Part shown: positions 34,549-45,067 of the stretch, one piece after another | Layout: each line of letters begins with the position of its first letter | Position numbering within the stretch: position 1 is the first letter of the stretch | Source: Dysgonomonas sp. 216 | GTDB taxonomy: Bacteria; Bacteroidota; Bacteroidia; Bacteroidales; Dysgonomonadaceae | NCBI RefSeq assembly: GCF_010501065.1 | Contig: NZ_QVMM01000021.1 | Coordinates: 1-62,270 of the forward strand | Direction of reading: 5' to 3' | DNA: 62,270 bases | Translations under genes and position numbers: made by a program | Notes under the pieces: model-generated | Database searches by the model: none | What the model saw: only the letters and a program-made list of their open reading frames with translations | Told to the model about the DNA's origin: nothing

Positions 34549-34580
34549 AAAAGAGGTGGAGGTTTTCTGCCTCTTTTTTA
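34549..34580 (+). terminator. Terminator after gdhA
   Basis: AAAAGAGG (34549-34556) pairs with CCTCTTTT (34570-34577), loop of 13, followed by more T. It stands 22 bases after the gdhA stop. Confidence 0.82.
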
Positions 34581-34686
34581 TTTCGCTATTGAGAATAGAT
34601 GTTTGTAGGGGATAAATAGGGTAGAGCTTGCTTTTCAAAAATAACGGGTACTTATAAGTGTATTTACCTCGTTAGACTATTTTTTA

Positions 34687-34694
34687 TACTTTTG
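34687..34694 (+). promoter_or_regulatory. -7 box for GT-C gene
   Basis: TACTTTTG, fitting TAnnTTTG, 54 bases upstream of the ATG at 34749. Confidence 0.45.
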
Positions 34695-34748
34695 TAAAAT
34701 TAGGGTAACAATATAAACAACAACAAAGAAGCTTTTTGCTTTTAAGAT

Positions 34749-36290
34749 ATGCTTAATAAAGAACAAGATATTTATAGTTTTCGAAGTTTGCTATATCCGC
34801 AAAAATATCCTATTCAGTACACTATATTGAATATTTTATTTCTTCTTGTTATAGTAGCTGCCATTTACACAGGTTTTTCGATGCTTATGGTTGGACGAAG
34901 CTTGTGGCTCGACGAAGCGGCATTGGCATATTCGTTTAGCGAAAGGCCTTTTATTGGTCTTACTTCATCAGCTTTCGAATATATGCAATCTGCACCAGTT
35001 GTTTATCTTTATATAGTTAAGGCTATAACTCTGTTGTTTGGAAATACGGAGATTACGCTTCGGTTGTGGTCTTTTATCTCCTATCTTCTACTTATATTTA
35101 TAAGCTATAAGTTTTTAACTAAAATATTACCTGTCCGATTTCCGCTTTTAGGTACGGCATTTATTGCAAATCTTTCATATTTAATCTGGTATTCTGTTGA
35201 GTTTAAGCCGTATATGAGCGATTGTTTTTCTGTGTTATTAGTTATCCTGTGCTATTATTTTTATTGTGGGAAAAAGATAAATGTTTATGTTTTATCCTTA
35301 ATTTATGCCATTGTTATATGGAACTCAAATCCGGCATGTTTCTTTATATCGGGTATCATTATTTTCGAATTTGTAACAGGTTTAATAAGGAAGGAGTATA
35401 GCAGAGTTAAAAACAGCATTGTTGTAGGAATTTTCGCATTAGTAAGTTTTGTCGCTTATTATGCCTATTGGCTAAAGCCTGTGATTGATGCGGGAGACAT
35501 GGGCGAATATTGGAAAAATGCTAAATTCAACTTTTTACCGCTAAGTGTTCAGGAGCTAAAAAATCAGTTTATTCTTTTGCGTGGAATTGTATACCCAATG
35601 GGTTTAATTAATGGCCCTGTGCTTTTTCTTGCCGGAGGTATCGGATTTATCATAAACCTGATAAAAGATAGGAACAGGTATGTTAGTGTTATTTATATTG
35701 GTATTATTATATCTCTTATAGCTTCATACTTGGGCTTTTATCCGATGAAAAACAGACTTTTCCTGTTTGTGTACCCATTGTTAGCCGTTCTTTTGTTTTA
35801 TTATCTCAACATGCTATTGTCGTGGGGGAATAAGAAAAAATATGTTCTGGTAATTGCTTTCTCTGTTATGCTTTTATTTATGACTGACGGAATTGTTAAA
35901 TATCGGACACGCGATAGTGCATATATGCCTATGGGCGAAACAAATCTGGCATTAGATTATATTTCGGGGAGAATAAAGAGCAACGAAAGTTTGTATTTGT
36001 ACTATTATAGTGTTCCAAGTTTTTATTACAAAACAAAATTCAAGGAAAACAGAGATACTTTTTTCGATGACAAAAATGTGAGATTTGGAAAAACTTCTTT
36101 TACGGAAGAAAAGAGTAAAGATGATGCTGATTATATACTGTCAAATCAGCCGACCTATATTCTTACATCTAACATGTACGACGAATATAAAGGCATTGAA
36201 CCTCTATTCGATTTACTAAAATCTAACGGAAAATTGGAGCTGATTTATGACAGGTACGAAACAAGAGTCTATTATTTTACAAATAAATAA
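34749..36290 (+). CDS. GT-C-like membrane glycosyltransferase
   Basis: A 513-residue polytopic membrane protein with about ten hydrophobic helices. After the first helix comes MVGRSLWLDEAALAYSFSERP (Asp-Glu in the first extracytoplasmic loop), the catalytic-type DE motif of ArnT/PMT-like GT-C enzymes that use lipid-linked sugars. The last 120 residues are soluble (about 400-513). Such enzymes act at the periplasmic face. Acceptor and sugar are unknown. It stands alone, with a terminator upstream. Confidence 0.82.
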   Translation: MLNKEQDIYSFRSLLYPQKYPIQYTILNILFLLVIVAAIYTGFSMLMVGRSLWLDEAALAYSFSERPFIGLTSSAFEYMQSAPVVYLYIVKAITLLFGNTEITLRLWSFISYLLLIFISYKFLTKILPVRFPLLGTAFIANLSYLIWYSVEFKPYMSDCFSVLLVILCYYFYCGKKINVYVLSLIYAIVIWNSNPACFFISGIIIFEFVTGLIRKEYSRVKNSIVVGIFALVSFVAYYAYWLKPVIDAGDMGEYWKNAKFNFLPLSVQELKNQFILLRGIVYPMGLINGPVLFLAGGIGFIINLIKDRNRYVSVIYIGIIISLIASYLGFYPMKNRLFLFVYPLLAVLLFYYLNMLLSWGNKKKYVLVIAFSVMLLFMTDGIVKYRTRDSAYMPMGETNLALDYISGRIKSNESLYLYYYSVPSFYYKTKFKENRDTFFDDKNVRFGKTSFTEEKSKDDADYILSNQPTYILTSNMYDEYKGIEPLFDLLKSNGKLELIYDRYETRVYYFTNK

Positions 36291-36421
36291 GTAGGGCTTG
36301 TTAAAGACGTGTTTTTGCTTTTTTATTATCAATAAATATGTTCCCAAACATATTTTTATTACTTTTATAGGAAGATAAAGTAATAATCGGTAACGTGAGT
36401 TGGTATATTTAATGCGTTAAT

Positions 36422-36610
36422 ATGTACAGGTTTAGTCTTATAATGTTTGTTTTGTCAACAATAGGTGTTTTGCTTAATGTTGTACTCATTATAATAAATA
36501 AAACCAATACTTCGGACTATATAAGGGCGGTTTCGCTATTAATATTTTCTTCTTATTTTCTTTTTCTGGTACGGTATTACTACAAAAAAAATACATTGAA
36601 AAAGAAATAG
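36422..36610 (+). CDS. Small two-helix membrane protein
   Basis: A 62-residue protein with two hydrophobic stretches (about 4-26 and 34-52) and a basic tail (YYYKKNTLKKK). No family is recognised. It has an ATG and a real-looking membrane pattern, but a chance open frame in AT-rich DNA cannot be ruled out. Confidence 0.45.
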   Translation: MYRFSLIMFVLSTIGVLLNVVLIIINKTNTSDYIRAVSLLIFSSYFLFLVRYYYKKNTLKKK

Positions 36611-36702
36611 TATAATTAAAAACTTCAAACAATGTTTGAGTATTTAGCGAATCAAATAAGGTGCATATTTTAAACTTGCCTATTAAAGTTGCTAATTCTT
36701 AT

Positions 36703-36711
36703 TATCTTTGC
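36703..36711 (+). promoter_or_regulatory. -7 box for acn-GNAT-icd-gltA
   Basis: TATCTTTGC is a perfect Bacteroidetes -7 box, 47 bases before the aconitase ATG. A TTG at 36676 is about 24 bases upstream, slightly far for a -33 box. Confidence 0.62.
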
Positions 36712-36758
36712 AAACAGAAACGTATTCTATAAAAATAGTAACTAAAAGAAATTAATAT

Positions 36759-39017
36759 ATGACTTTTGATGTTAAAATGATTGAAACGCTGTATCGGTCG
36801 TTTCCGGAAAAAGTGAACGAAGCCAGAAAAGCCTTGCAAAAGCCACTGACTCTTGCCGAAAAAATATTGTATGTACACCTATCGGGAGGTGAAAAGCTTT
36901 CCGATTACGAAAGGGGAGAAGCATACGTTAACTTTTCGCCCGACAGGGTTGCTATGCAGGATGCAACTGCACAAATGGCATTATTGCAATTTATGACTTC
37001 GGGGCGAACTAAGGTTGCAGTGCCAAGCACAGTACATTGCGACCATTTGATTCAAGCCTACAAATCGGCTAAGGAAGATTTACATACGGCAGAAGTAACG
37101 AATAAAGAAGTATATGATTTTTTAAGCGAAGTTTCTAATAAGTACGGAATTGGTTTCTGGAAACCGGGGGCGGGTATTATCCATCAGGTAGTATTAGAAA
37201 ATTATGCGTTTCCGGGAGGTATGATGATTGGGACAGATTCGCATACACCTAACGCCGGAGGTTTGGGTATGGTTGCCATTGGTGTAGGTGGAGCCGATGC
37301 TGTAGATGTTATGGCCGGTATGCCTTGGGAACTGAAGATGCCAAAACTAATAGGTGTTAAGCTTACCGGACGTATGTCGGGTTGGACATCGTCAAAAGAT
37401 GTTATATTAAAGCTAGCTGGTATATTGACAGTTAAAGGAGGAACAAATTCGATTATAGAATATTTCGGAGAAGGCACAAAGTCTATATCGGCAACCGGTA
37501 AAGCTACTATTTGCAATATGGGTGCCGAAGTGGGTGCAACCACATCGATATTTCCGTATGACAAAAAATCGGCAGAATACCTTGCTGCAACAGGGCGTAA
37601 AGATGTTGCCGAAATGGCAAATAAGATATCGGCTTATCTAAAGGCTGATGCTGAGGTTGTAGCAAATCCTGAAAAATATTACGACAGGGTTATAGAAATA
37701 AATCTTTCGGAGTTAGAGCCATATGTAAACGGTCCGTTTACGCCTGATGCAGCGTACCCTATCTCGGAGTTTGCAAAAGTGGTGAAAGAAAAAGGATATC
37801 CTCGCCAAATGGAAGTGGGGCTCATCGGATCGTGCACAAACTCATCGTACGAAGATATGACCCGTGCAGCTTCGATAGTTGAAGATGCTAAAGAAAAAGG
37901 AGTATCGGTAAAGGCTCAGTTTATTATAAATCCGGGTTCGGAGCAAGTACGGTATACATCGGAACGTGATGGAATACTACAGGTGTTTGAAGATGCGGGT
38001 GCTACAATTATGGCAAATGCCTGCGGACCTTGTATTGGTCAGTGGAAACGTGACACAGATAATCCCGATCGTCCAAATTCCATTGTGACATCCTTTAACC
38101 GCAACTTTGCAAAACGTAACGATGGTAATCCTAACACGCATGCGTTTGTAACTTCGCCCGAAATTGTGGCGGCTCTGACTATTGCAGGCGACCTTTGTTT
38201 CAATCCGATGACGGATACATTGCAGAATGCTAAAGGCGAAGATGTGATGTTAAAAGAACCGGAAGGGCAGCAGCTTCCAGCAAAAGGATTTGGTGTTGAG
38301 GATCTTGGATATATTGAACCGGTTGCAGATGGTAGTGGAATAGAAGTGAAGATTGCCCCCGATTCGCAACGCTTACAGGTTTTGCAACCTTTTGCTCGAT
38401 GGAACGGAAAAGATATAGAACAACAACCTTTATTGATAAAAGCTAAAGGAAAATGTACAACCGATCATATATCGATGGCCGGGCCTTGGCTGCGTTTTCG
38501 CGGACATCTGGATAATATATCGGATAATATGTTGATTGGTGCAGCGAATGCTTTTAACGATAAAACAAATTCGGTATTGGATGTCAAAACGGGCGAATAT
38601 ATAGCTGTGCCCCAACTTGCCCGCAAGTTTAAAGCAGAAAATATAGGCTCGATAGTTGTTGCGGAAGAAAATTACGGAGAGGGTTCGTCTCGTGAACATG
38701 CTGCTATGGAACCCCGTTTTCTGAACGTGAAAGCTATTGTCGTTAAATCGTTCGCTCGTATTCACGAAACTAATCTGAAAAAGCAGGGTATGTTAGCCCT
38801 TACGTTTGTCGATAAGAATGATTATGATAAAATACGTGAGGATGATAAATTAAGCATACTTGGGTTAACGGATTTCCGACCCGGTAAAAACCTTACTGTT
38901 CAATTGAATCATAGCGATGGAACTATCGAATCGTTCGACGTAACTCATACTTATAACGATTTACAGATTGAGTGGTTTAAAGCCGGAAGTGCTCTTAACT
39001 ATATGAAACGGGGATAA
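36759..39017 (+). CDS. acn: Aconitate hydratase, mitochondrial-like type
   Basis: A 752-residue 4Fe-4S enzyme isomerising citrate and isocitrate. Domains: N-terminal [12 protein letters not shown] region, [25 protein letters not shown], cluster cysteines [14 protein letters not shown] and [13 protein letters not shown], and the swivel domain with [14 protein letters not shown] and [19 protein letters not shown]. Length and motifs match mitochondrial aconitases rather than AcnA or AcnB. It is the first gene of the operon feeding 2-oxoglutarate to glutamate synthesis. The Fe-S cluster links it to the suf genes. Confidence 0.98.
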   Translation: MTFDVKMIETLYRSFPEKVNEARKALQKPLTLAEKILYVHLSGGEKLSDYERGEAYVNFSPDRVAMQDATAQMALLQFMTSGRTKVAVPSTVHCDHLIQAYKSAKEDLHTAEVTNKEVYDFLSEVSNKYGIGFWKPGAGIIHQVVLENYAFPGGMMIGTDSHTPNAGGLGMVAIGVGGADAVDVMAGMPWELKMPKLIGVKLTGRMSGWTSSKDVILKLAGILTVKGGTNSIIEYFGEGTKSISATGKATICNMGAEVGATTSIFPYDKKSAEYLAATGRKDVAEMANKISAYLKADAEVVANPEKYYDRVIEINLSELEPYVNGPFTPDAAYPISEFAKVVKEKGYPRQMEVGLIGSCTNSSYEDMTRAASIVEDAKEKGVSVKAQFIINPGSEQVRYTSERDGILQVFEDAGATIMANACGPCIGQWKRDTDNPDRPNSIVTSFNRNFAKRNDGNPNTHAFVTSPEIVAALTIAGDLCFNPMTDTLQNAKGEDVMLKEPEGQQLPAKGFGVEDLGYIEPVADGSGIEVKIAPDSQRLQVLQPFARWNGKDIEQQPLLIKAKGKCTTDHISMAGPWLRFRGHLDNISDNMLIGAANAFNDKTNSVLDVKTGEYIAVPQLARKFKAENIGSIVVAEENYGEGSSREHAAMEPRFLNVKAIVVKSFARIHETNLKKQGMLALTFVDKNDYDKIREDDKLSILGLTDFRPGKNLTVQLNHSDGTIESFDVTHTYNDLQIEWFKAGSALNYMKRG

Positions 39018-39494
39018 ATGAAATATAGTTTCAGGGATATAGAAGAAAATGATTTTGAATTGATTTGCTGTTTTCCACAGAACGAAGATGAATTGTTTAA
39101 TATGTTTCCTAAAGCACAATATCCTTTAACTGCAGAAAAATTGAAGGAATGTGCTAAAGAACGACTGGAGCCTACCGTGTTTATGTATGACAGTAAAATT
39201 GCAGGGTATGCTAATTTATATCATATAGAGAATGAAAAACTTGGGTTTGTTGGAAATGTTATTGTTCATCCCGATTATAGAAATAAAGGAATTGGTAAGT
39301 ATATTCTGGAAATCATGTCGCTGAAATTGGAAGAGATTTATAAAGCAAAAGAAATTCATTTATCTTGTTTTTCAGATAATACATCTGCTTTGTTATTGTA
39401 CGAAGATTATGGTTTCACTCCTTATAAAATGGAACGGCGAATAAATCATAAAGGACAAAGAATAGTTTTGATTCATGCAAAGCGAAATATCTGA
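39018..39494 (+). CDS. GNAT acetyltransferase in TCA operon
   Basis: A 158-residue N-acetyltransferase. The acetyl-CoA motif A is VGNVIVHPDYRNKGIGKYIL (P-loop RNKGIG, about residues 83-91), with motif B LSCFSDNTSALLLYEDYGF. Its ATG is the next base after the aconitase stop and icd starts 46 bases after its end, so it sits inside the acn-icd-gltA operon. The substrate is unknown; ribosomal-protein, small-molecule or protein acetylation are all possible. Confidence 0.9.
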   Translation: MKYSFRDIEENDFELICCFPQNEDELFNMFPKAQYPLTAEKLKECAKERLEPTVFMYDSKIAGYANLYHIENEKLGFVGNVIVHPDYRNKGIGKYILEIMSLKLEEIYKAKEIHLSCFSDNTSALLLYEDYGFTPYKMERRINHKGQRIVLIHAKRNI

Positions 39495-39540
39495 TAGTAA
39501 ATATCAATGTATTAACAGGATATAAAAAGAATAATAGCAT

Positions 39541-40803
39541 ATGCAACAAAAAATTACAATACAAAACGGCGAATTAAATGTCCCTAATAATCCAACAATA
39601 CCATTTATCGAAGGGGATGGAGTAGGGCAGGAAATTTGGAAAAATGTACAGCCCGTCTTAGATAAAGCTGTGGAAAAGGCATACGGTGGAACACGCGAAA
39701 TAAACTGGATTGAAGTACTTGCAGGCGAAAAGGCTTTTAATAAGACAGGAGCGTGGTTACCCGATGAAACTATGGCTGCTTTTCGCGAATATTTAGTCGG
39801 AATAAAAGGTCCTCTTACTACTCCCGTGGGAGGAGGAATCCGTTCCTTGAATGTTGCGTTGCGTCAGGATTTGGATTTGTACGCATGTGTTCGTCCTGTG
39901 CGTTGGTTCGAAGGTGTTGAATCGCCAATAAAGACTCCCGATAAAGTGAATATGACTATATTCCGAGAGAATACCGAGGATATTTATGCCGGAATAGAAT
40001 GGATGCAGGGAACACCCGAAGCTAAAAAAATCTTTGATTTTCTTCGAACCGAAATGGGGGTGAAAAAAGTCCGTTTTCCCGAAACTTCATCGTTTGGTAT
40101 AAAACCCGTATCTGTTGAGGGTACAGAGCGTTTGGTGCGGGCTGCTATCGATTATGCATTAGAAAATAATCTGCCATCGGTAACCATTGTTCATAAAGGT
40201 AATATTATGAAGTTTACCGAGGGTGGTTTCAAATTATGGGGGTATACTCTAGCTGAGCGAGAGTATGGCGATAAAGTTTTTACCATGCTGCAATGGGACA
40301 GAATAAAAAAAGAACAGGGCGAAGATACAGCCAATAAGCACTTGAATGAAGCCAAGAAAAACAGAAAGCTTATAATTAAAGATGTAATAGCCGATGCTTT
40401 TCTTCAAAATACGCTGTTGAAACCAGCCGAGTATTCGGTGATAGCAACATTGAATCTGAATGGCGACTATATTTCCGATCAGTTAGCTGCTATGGTTGGA
40501 GGTATCGGCATTGCCCCGGGTGCAAACATAAATTATAAAACAGGTCATGCAATATTCGAAGCCACTCATGGTACGGCTCCCGATATTGCAGGTAAAAATA
40601 TTGTAAATCCATCGTCTGTTATATTGTCAGCTGTAATGATGCTGGAATATATGGGATGGGCAGAAGCTGCGGAACTAATAACAAACGCCCTTTGTAAATT
40701 GTATGGTGCAGGAAAAGCAACAGCCGATCTTGCTCGCTTTATGGATAACGGACAAAGTTATTCGACATCGGAATTTACCTTATTACTGGCAGAGAATTTA
40801 TAA
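39541..40803 (+). CDS. icd: Isocitrate dehydrogenase with NAD-type cofactor residues
   Basis: A 420-residue dimer-type IDH oxidising isocitrate to 2-oxoglutarate. Family motifs: [33 protein letters not shown] (the Ser is the phosphorylation site in E. coli), [17 protein letters not shown], and [20 protein letters not shown]. In E. coli the NADP-binding residues are Lys344 and Tyr345 in HGTAPKYAG; here the same place reads [11 protein letters not shown], and a third, Tyr391, is Ala ([10 protein letters not shown]). Asp-Ile at this site marks NAD-using IDHs. Arg395 is retained, so preference for NAD is predicted, not certain. Confidence 0.96.
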   Translation: MQQKITIQNGELNVPNNPTIPFIEGDGVGQEIWKNVQPVLDKAVEKAYGGTREINWIEVLAGEKAFNKTGAWLPDETMAAFREYLVGIKGPLTTPVGGGIRSLNVALRQDLDLYACVRPVRWFEGVESPIKTPDKVNMTIFRENTEDIYAGIEWMQGTPEAKKIFDFLRTEMGVKKVRFPETSSFGIKPVSVEGTERLVRAAIDYALENNLPSVTIVHKGNIMKFTEGGFKLWGYTLAEREYGDKVFTMLQWDRIKKEQGEDTANKHLNEAKKNRKLIIKDVIADAFLQNTLLKPAEYSVIATLNLNGDYISDQLAAMVGGIGIAPGANINYKTGHAIFEATHGTAPDIAGKNIVNPSSVILSAVMMLEYMGWAEAAELITNALCKLYGAGKATADLARFMDNGQSYSTSEFTLLLAENL

Positions 40804-40825
40804 CAAACAAAAATGAGGTTGTATT

Positions 40826-42172
40826 ATGGAAAATTTGATAGGTAAAATATCGGAAACAATAAGGGATAATACCCAGATAGATCCCGAATTGTTTAAAAAG
40901 CACAACGTAAAACGCGGGCTTCGTAACGAAGATCATACAGGGGTTGTTGTTGGTTTAACCAAAGTGGGAGATGTTGTAGGTTACGAACGTAACGAGGATG
41001 GAACTACCAGAGCTATTCCCGGAAGGTTACTATATCGTGGTATTGATATTGAGGATATGGTAAAAGCCGTACAACAGGAGAACAGGTTGGGATTCGAAGA
41101 AGTTGCATACCTTATTTTGGCAGGAGAATTGCCTACAAAAGAAGAATTGGACGAATTTTCTAAGATTCTGAGCCAGACAATGGATCTGAATTCTAAAATT
41201 ACGATGCATATTCTCGATCTTGAAGGTCAGGATATTATGAATATCTTAGCACGTTGCGTATTAGAGTTATATACTTTTGATGAGAATCCTGACGATACCT
41301 CGGAGGAGAATCTGATAAAGCAATCGATAAATCTAATTGCAACTTTCCCTACTATTATTGCGTATGCTTATAATGCATTAAGGCATAACAGAGGTAAATC
41401 GCTTCATATTCGCCACCCAAAACCGGGCTTATCGTTGGCCGAGAATTTTCTTTACATGATTAAAGGGCAAAATTATACCGAGTTAGATGTAAAAATACTC
41501 GACTTGGCACTTATGGTTCATGCCGACCATGGTGGAGGTAATAACTCTACGTTTACAGTGAGGGTTACAAGTTCGGCCGGAACAGATACTTATGCGTCAA
41601 TATCTTCGGGTATAAATGCCTTGAAAGGTCATTTGCACGGAGGCGCAAATCTTAGGGTTGGCGATATGCTTAGATATTTGAAAAAAACTATAAAGGATTG
41701 GACCAGTGTTTCCGAAATAGACGATATTCTACAAAAAATTCTTCGTAAGGAGGCATATAATAAAACCGGTAAAATATATGGTATAGGACATGCTATTTAT
41801 ACAATATCGGACCCTCGAGCCATGTTACTAAAAAAAATGGCGCGCGATTTGGCCTTAGAAAAAGGTAGGGAAGAAGAATTCAATTTTATGTGTTTGCTTG
41901 AAGAAAGGGCTATACATAACTTTATGGAATTTAAGGGTAAGGCTTCGGGTAAACAGGTATGTGCAAATGTCGATTTTTATTCAGGATTTGTATATGATAT
42001 GCTAGGCTTACCTCAGGATATTTATACTCCGTTATTTGCTATGGCTCGTATCGTTGGATGGTGTGCGCATCGTAACGAGGAATTGAATTTTAATCAACGG
42101 CGTATAATTCGTCCGGCATATAAAAATGCATGCGAATCGAGAATTTATAGTTTGTTGGAAGATAGAAAGTAA
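40826..42172 (+). CDS. gltA: Citrate synthase
   Basis: A 448-residue enzyme making citrate from oxaloacetate and acetyl-CoA. Catalytic and binding motifs: MVHADHGGGNNSTFTVRVTS, GALKGHLHGGAN-like segment (LKGHLHGGANLRVGDML), GIGHAIYTISDPRAMLL with the second catalytic His, and VDFYSGFVYDMLGLPQDIYTP with the Asp. Larger than the usual 380-430, as is common in Bacteroidetes. It lies 22 bases after icd and is the last gene of the operon. Confidence 0.97.
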   Translation: MENLIGKISETIRDNTQIDPELFKKHNVKRGLRNEDHTGVVVGLTKVGDVVGYERNEDGTTRAIPGRLLYRGIDIEDMVKAVQQENRLGFEEVAYLILAGELPTKEELDEFSKILSQTMDLNSKITMHILDLEGQDIMNILARCVLELYTFDENPDDTSEENLIKQSINLIATFPTIIAYAYNALRHNRGKSLHIRHPKPGLSLAENFLYMIKGQNYTELDVKILDLALMVHADHGGGNNSTFTVRVTSSAGTDTYASISSGINALKGHLHGGANLRVGDMLRYLKKTIKDWTSVSEIDDILQKILRKEAYNKTGKIYGIGHAIYTISDPRAMLLKKMARDLALEKGREEEFNFMCLLEERAIHNFMEFKGKASGKQVCANVDFYSGFVYDMLGLPQDIYTPLFAMARIVGWCAHRNEELNFNQRRIIRPAYKNACESRIYSLLEDRK

Positions 42173-42197
42173 TAAATACTTTGTTTTCTGGTAATAA

Positions 42198-42228
42198 TTT
42201 GGTAAAAAGTGTTTTCGTCGTACATTTG
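42198..42228 (+). promoter_or_regulatory. Promoter of pseudouridine synthase gene
   Basis: TTTG at 42198-42201, spacer of 19, TACATTTG at 42221-42228: an ideal Bacteroidetes promoter. The ATG at 42259 is 30 bases further on. Confidence 0.72.
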
Positions 42229-42258
42229 TATTCATTGTTATTTTAATAAAGACAGAAA

Positions 42259-43251
42259 ATGGAATATAGGTTAAATAAATATATCAGTAGTTCAGGCTTT
42301 TGTTCCCGTCGCGATGCGGATAGATTTATCGAAGAAGGCAAAGTTACGGTTAACGGAAAACGAGCATCGGTAGGGATGCGCGTTCTTCCCGGACAAAAAG
42401 TGAGAGTAAATGGCGAACTCATTATAAATAACATCGAGCCTGTATACATTGCCTTTAACAAGCCTGTAGGTATTGTGAGTACTACAGACCCTCAGGAGAA
42501 GGATAATATTATCAATTTTATCAGGCATGAACAACGTATATTTCCTATAGGACGTTTAGATAAAGACTCGCAAGGCTTAATTTTACTGACTAATGATGGT
42601 GATATTGTAAATAAGATACTGAGAGCTGGTAATAATCATAAGAAAGATTATTTAGTTAAAGTAAATAAACCCATAACAAAAGAGTTTTTAACCCGTATGG
42701 CTAACGGGGTTCCTATTTTAGACAGGGTTACCCGTAAATGCGAAATTGTTGAAATAAACCCTTATGTGTTTCAAATATCACTTATTCAGGGTTTAAACAG
42801 ACAGATCAGGCGTATGTGCGAATATTTTGATTATGAGGTGGTAAAATTGGAGCGCATTCAGATAATGAATATCAAATTAAATAACCTTGGACAAGGAAAC
42901 TGGCGCAACCTTACCGAAACGGAATTGGAGGGGTTATTTGATATGTTGGAAGATTCGGAAAGCACAGTGCAGTCGAAGAAAGATCCCAACAGCAATAAGA
43001 GAATAAATAAGGCTCTGGAAAAAGAAGATCTGAAAAAGAATTATCGTAAAGCGAGCAGTGTTTCAAAATTTACAAAAAAAACCGAAAAACCCAGACAAGT
43101 ATCGGAAGAACAAAGTGATAGCCCAATTCGAAAACAAAAGCCGAAAGCAAAAGGAAAACCGGCGAGTGGGTTGAGGGTTGGTAAACAAAAAGTAGCAGCT
43201 AATAAACCAAAACCTAAGCGGGGACCATCTGCTGTTAGTAAAAGAAAATAG
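42259..43251 (+). CDS. 23S rRNA pseudouridine synthase, RluB/RluF type, with basic tail
   Basis: A 330-residue enzyme converting uridine to pseudouridine in rRNA. N-terminal S4 RNA-binding domain (about 1-60; [27 protein letters not shown]), then the catalytic domain with [18 protein letters not shown] (catalytic Asp about residue 95) and [23 protein letters not shown]. The last 80 residues are Lys, Arg, Ser and Pro rich ([14 protein letters not shown]...) and look disordered and RNA-binding. Which site is modified cannot be told from the sequence alone. Confidence 0.9.
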   Translation: MEYRLNKYISSSGFCSRRDADRFIEEGKVTVNGKRASVGMRVLPGQKVRVNGELIINNIEPVYIAFNKPVGIVSTTDPQEKDNIINFIRHEQRIFPIGRLDKDSQGLILLTNDGDIVNKILRAGNNHKKDYLVKVNKPITKEFLTRMANGVPILDRVTRKCEIVEINPYVFQISLIQGLNRQIRRMCEYFDYEVVKLERIQIMNIKLNNLGQGNWRNLTETELEGLFDMLEDSESTVQSKKDPNSNKRINKALEKEDLKKNYRKASSVSKFTKKTEKPRQVSEEQSDSPIRKQKPKAKGKPASGLRVGKQKVAANKPKPKRGPSAVSKRK

Positions 43252-43327
43252 TTGAAGACTATAGCGAAAATAGTAAGTAAAATTTGCAAAGAAAAAAGAC
43301 AAAGTAGATGGCTAAGATATAATATGT

Positions 43328-43335
43328 TACCTTTG
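43328..43335 (+). promoter_or_regulatory. -7-like box almost on helicase start
   Basis: TACCTTTG ends four bases before the helicase ATG at 43340. If used, the message would be nearly leaderless. Confidence 0.35.
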
Positions 43336-43339
43336 TCAG

Positions 43340-44680
43340 ATGAAAACAGAAAATCAAACAGCTACTATATTATCTAATCTGGGTATTGATATATTGAACC
43401 AGATGCAAATTGCTGCACAAAAAACAATAGTCGACAACCAAGATACAATGCTTTTATCCCCAACAGGTTCGGGGAAAACTCTTGCTTATTTATTGCCTAT
43501 CCTTCAGTTGCTGAAAGAGGATATAAAAACTGTACAATGTTTGGTTATTGTACCATCGCGCGAATTGGCTCTTCAAATAGAACAGGTTTGGAAAAAGATG
43601 GGGACTAAATTCAAAGTGAATGTTTGTTATGGAGGACATTCTATTGATACAGAACTAAAAAATCTTAGTAACCCTCCTGCTTTGCTTATCGGAACTCCCG
43701 GACGATTAACAGATCATCTGGAACGAAAATCTTTTGATACCCATTCCATAAAAGTATTGGTGTTGGACGAGTTTGACAAGTCGTTGCAATTGGGCTTTCA
43801 GGAAGATATGAATACGATTATCGATCGATTGCCCAGTTTACAAAAAAAAGTTTTACTTTCGGCAACATCCGATGTTGAAATTCCTGATTTTATTAAGATG
43901 GAATCACCTATAGTTCTTGATTACATACAAGAAGAAAAAAGTGATACTCTTTCAATCAAACTTGTTTTGTCTCCTGAAAAAGACAAGATAGAATCTTTAT
44001 TTCAGCTTATATGCTCTTTCAAATCCGAGCCTGCACTTATTTTCTGTAACCATAGAGAGGTAGCAGAACGTATCAGTGACTTGTTAAATAAAAAAGGGAT
44101 ATATTCAGGATATTATCATGGAGGTATGGATCAGGATGACAGGGAAAGAATACTTATTCAGTTCAGAAATGGCAGCCTCAATTATTTGGTTACAACCGAT
44201 TTGGCGGCCAGAGGTTTGGATATTCCTGAGATGAAACATGTAATTCACTATCATCTTCCGGCCAAGGAAAGCGAATTTGTTCATCGCAATGGTCGTACGG
44301 CTCGTATGCATGCATCCGGTACGGCATATGTTTTATTATATAAGGGAGACAAAACTCCGGAATACATTTCTCAATCTTTAGAGTTATATTCTGTAAAAAC
44401 GGGTAGTCCGTTACCGAAACGCCCCGAATACCAAACGATTTATGTGAGTGGCGGTAAGAAAAACAAACTGAATAAAAGCGATATTGTTGGCTTCTTTTTG
44501 CAAAAAGGAAAATTGGATAAAGCGGATATTGGGTTGATAGAAGTTAAGGATTTTATCTCCTTTGTTGCCGTTCGTTTATCTGTAGTGAAAACTCTTTTAT
44601 CTAATATCAGAGATGAAAAAATGAAAGGCAAAAAGTACAAGATAGAGGTAGCCCGGAATGTTGTTAAAAAAGACGATTAG
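43340..44680 (+). CDS. DEAD-box-type RNA helicase with DEFD motif
   Basis: A 446-residue RNA helicase. Q-motif region LNQMQIAAQK, motif I SPTGSGKTLAYLLP, Ia VPSRELALQI, Ib GTPGRLTDHL, motif II VLDEFDKSLQLGFQ where DEAD reads DEFD, motif III LLSATSD, motif V TTDLAARGLDIPE and motif VI VHRNGRTARM, where the usual HRIGRTGR has Asn and Ala. The C-terminal ~80 residues hold a small RNA-binding-like domain (KSDIVGFFLQKGKLDKADIGLIEV), like DbpA-type tails. Family members unwind short RNA helices, often in ribosome assembly. Confidence 0.92.
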   Translation: MKTENQTATILSNLGIDILNQMQIAAQKTIVDNQDTMLLSPTGSGKTLAYLLPILQLLKEDIKTVQCLVIVPSRELALQIEQVWKKMGTKFKVNVCYGGHSIDTELKNLSNPPALLIGTPGRLTDHLERKSFDTHSIKVLVLDEFDKSLQLGFQEDMNTIIDRLPSLQKKVLLSATSDVEIPDFIKMESPIVLDYIQEEKSDTLSIKLVLSPEKDKIESLFQLICSFKSEPALIFCNHREVAERISDLLNKKGIYSGYYHGGMDQDDRERILIQFRNGSLNYLVTTDLAARGLDIPEMKHVIHYHLPAKESEFVHRNGRTARMHASGTAYVLLYKGDKTPEYISQSLELYSVKTGSPLPKRPEYQTIYVSGGKKNKLNKSDIVGFFLQKGKLDKADIGLIEVKDFISFVAVRLSVVKTLLSNIRDEKMKGKKYKIEVARNVVKKDD

Positions 44681-44725
44681 TTGATAGTTTCTATATCGGG
44701 TGTCTTTTGTTGACTTCGTTATTTT

Positions 44726-45040
44726 TTAATTTATCATGTATGTTTCGATGATGCACAACAAAATAGTAACGGTGGCTGCCGTTATGACAAAAGCATACTT
44801 GTAACGGCTACCTGAACGCCGTAAATATAACCTTATAAACAAGGCTTGCAGGCAAAGCAATGCGAGTAATGTGCTAAAATACACGATGTACTGCCACTTC
44901 GGTTTTACATATACTTCTATGTCGGGGCGTTCCATTAGGTTTTCAGCATCGAACCATGTACCCTGCATAAATCCCATTACCGAAACAATGAATATTGGGA
45001 TGAGTATGATTATGGCTACGTATAAATTTTTATTTCTCAT
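44726..45040 (-). CDS. Small membrane protein, three helices
   Basis: I start at the ATG at 45040 (MRNKNLYVAI). The 104-residue protein has three hydrophobic segments (about 5-24, 50-68 and 80-100) and a soluble stretch between the first two (DAENLMERPDIEVYVKPKW). No family is recognised. It lies 27 bases after the secreted protein at 45068 on the same strand and may be in the same transcript. Confidence 0.65.
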   Translation of the reverse strand: MRNKNLYVAIIILIPIFIVSVMGFMQGTWFDAENLMERPDIEVYVKPKWQYIVYFSTLLALLCLQALFIRLYLRRSGSRYKYAFVITAATVTILLCIIETYMIN

Positions 45041-45067
45041 ACATGTCAAGACTATTCTTTCATTTTA

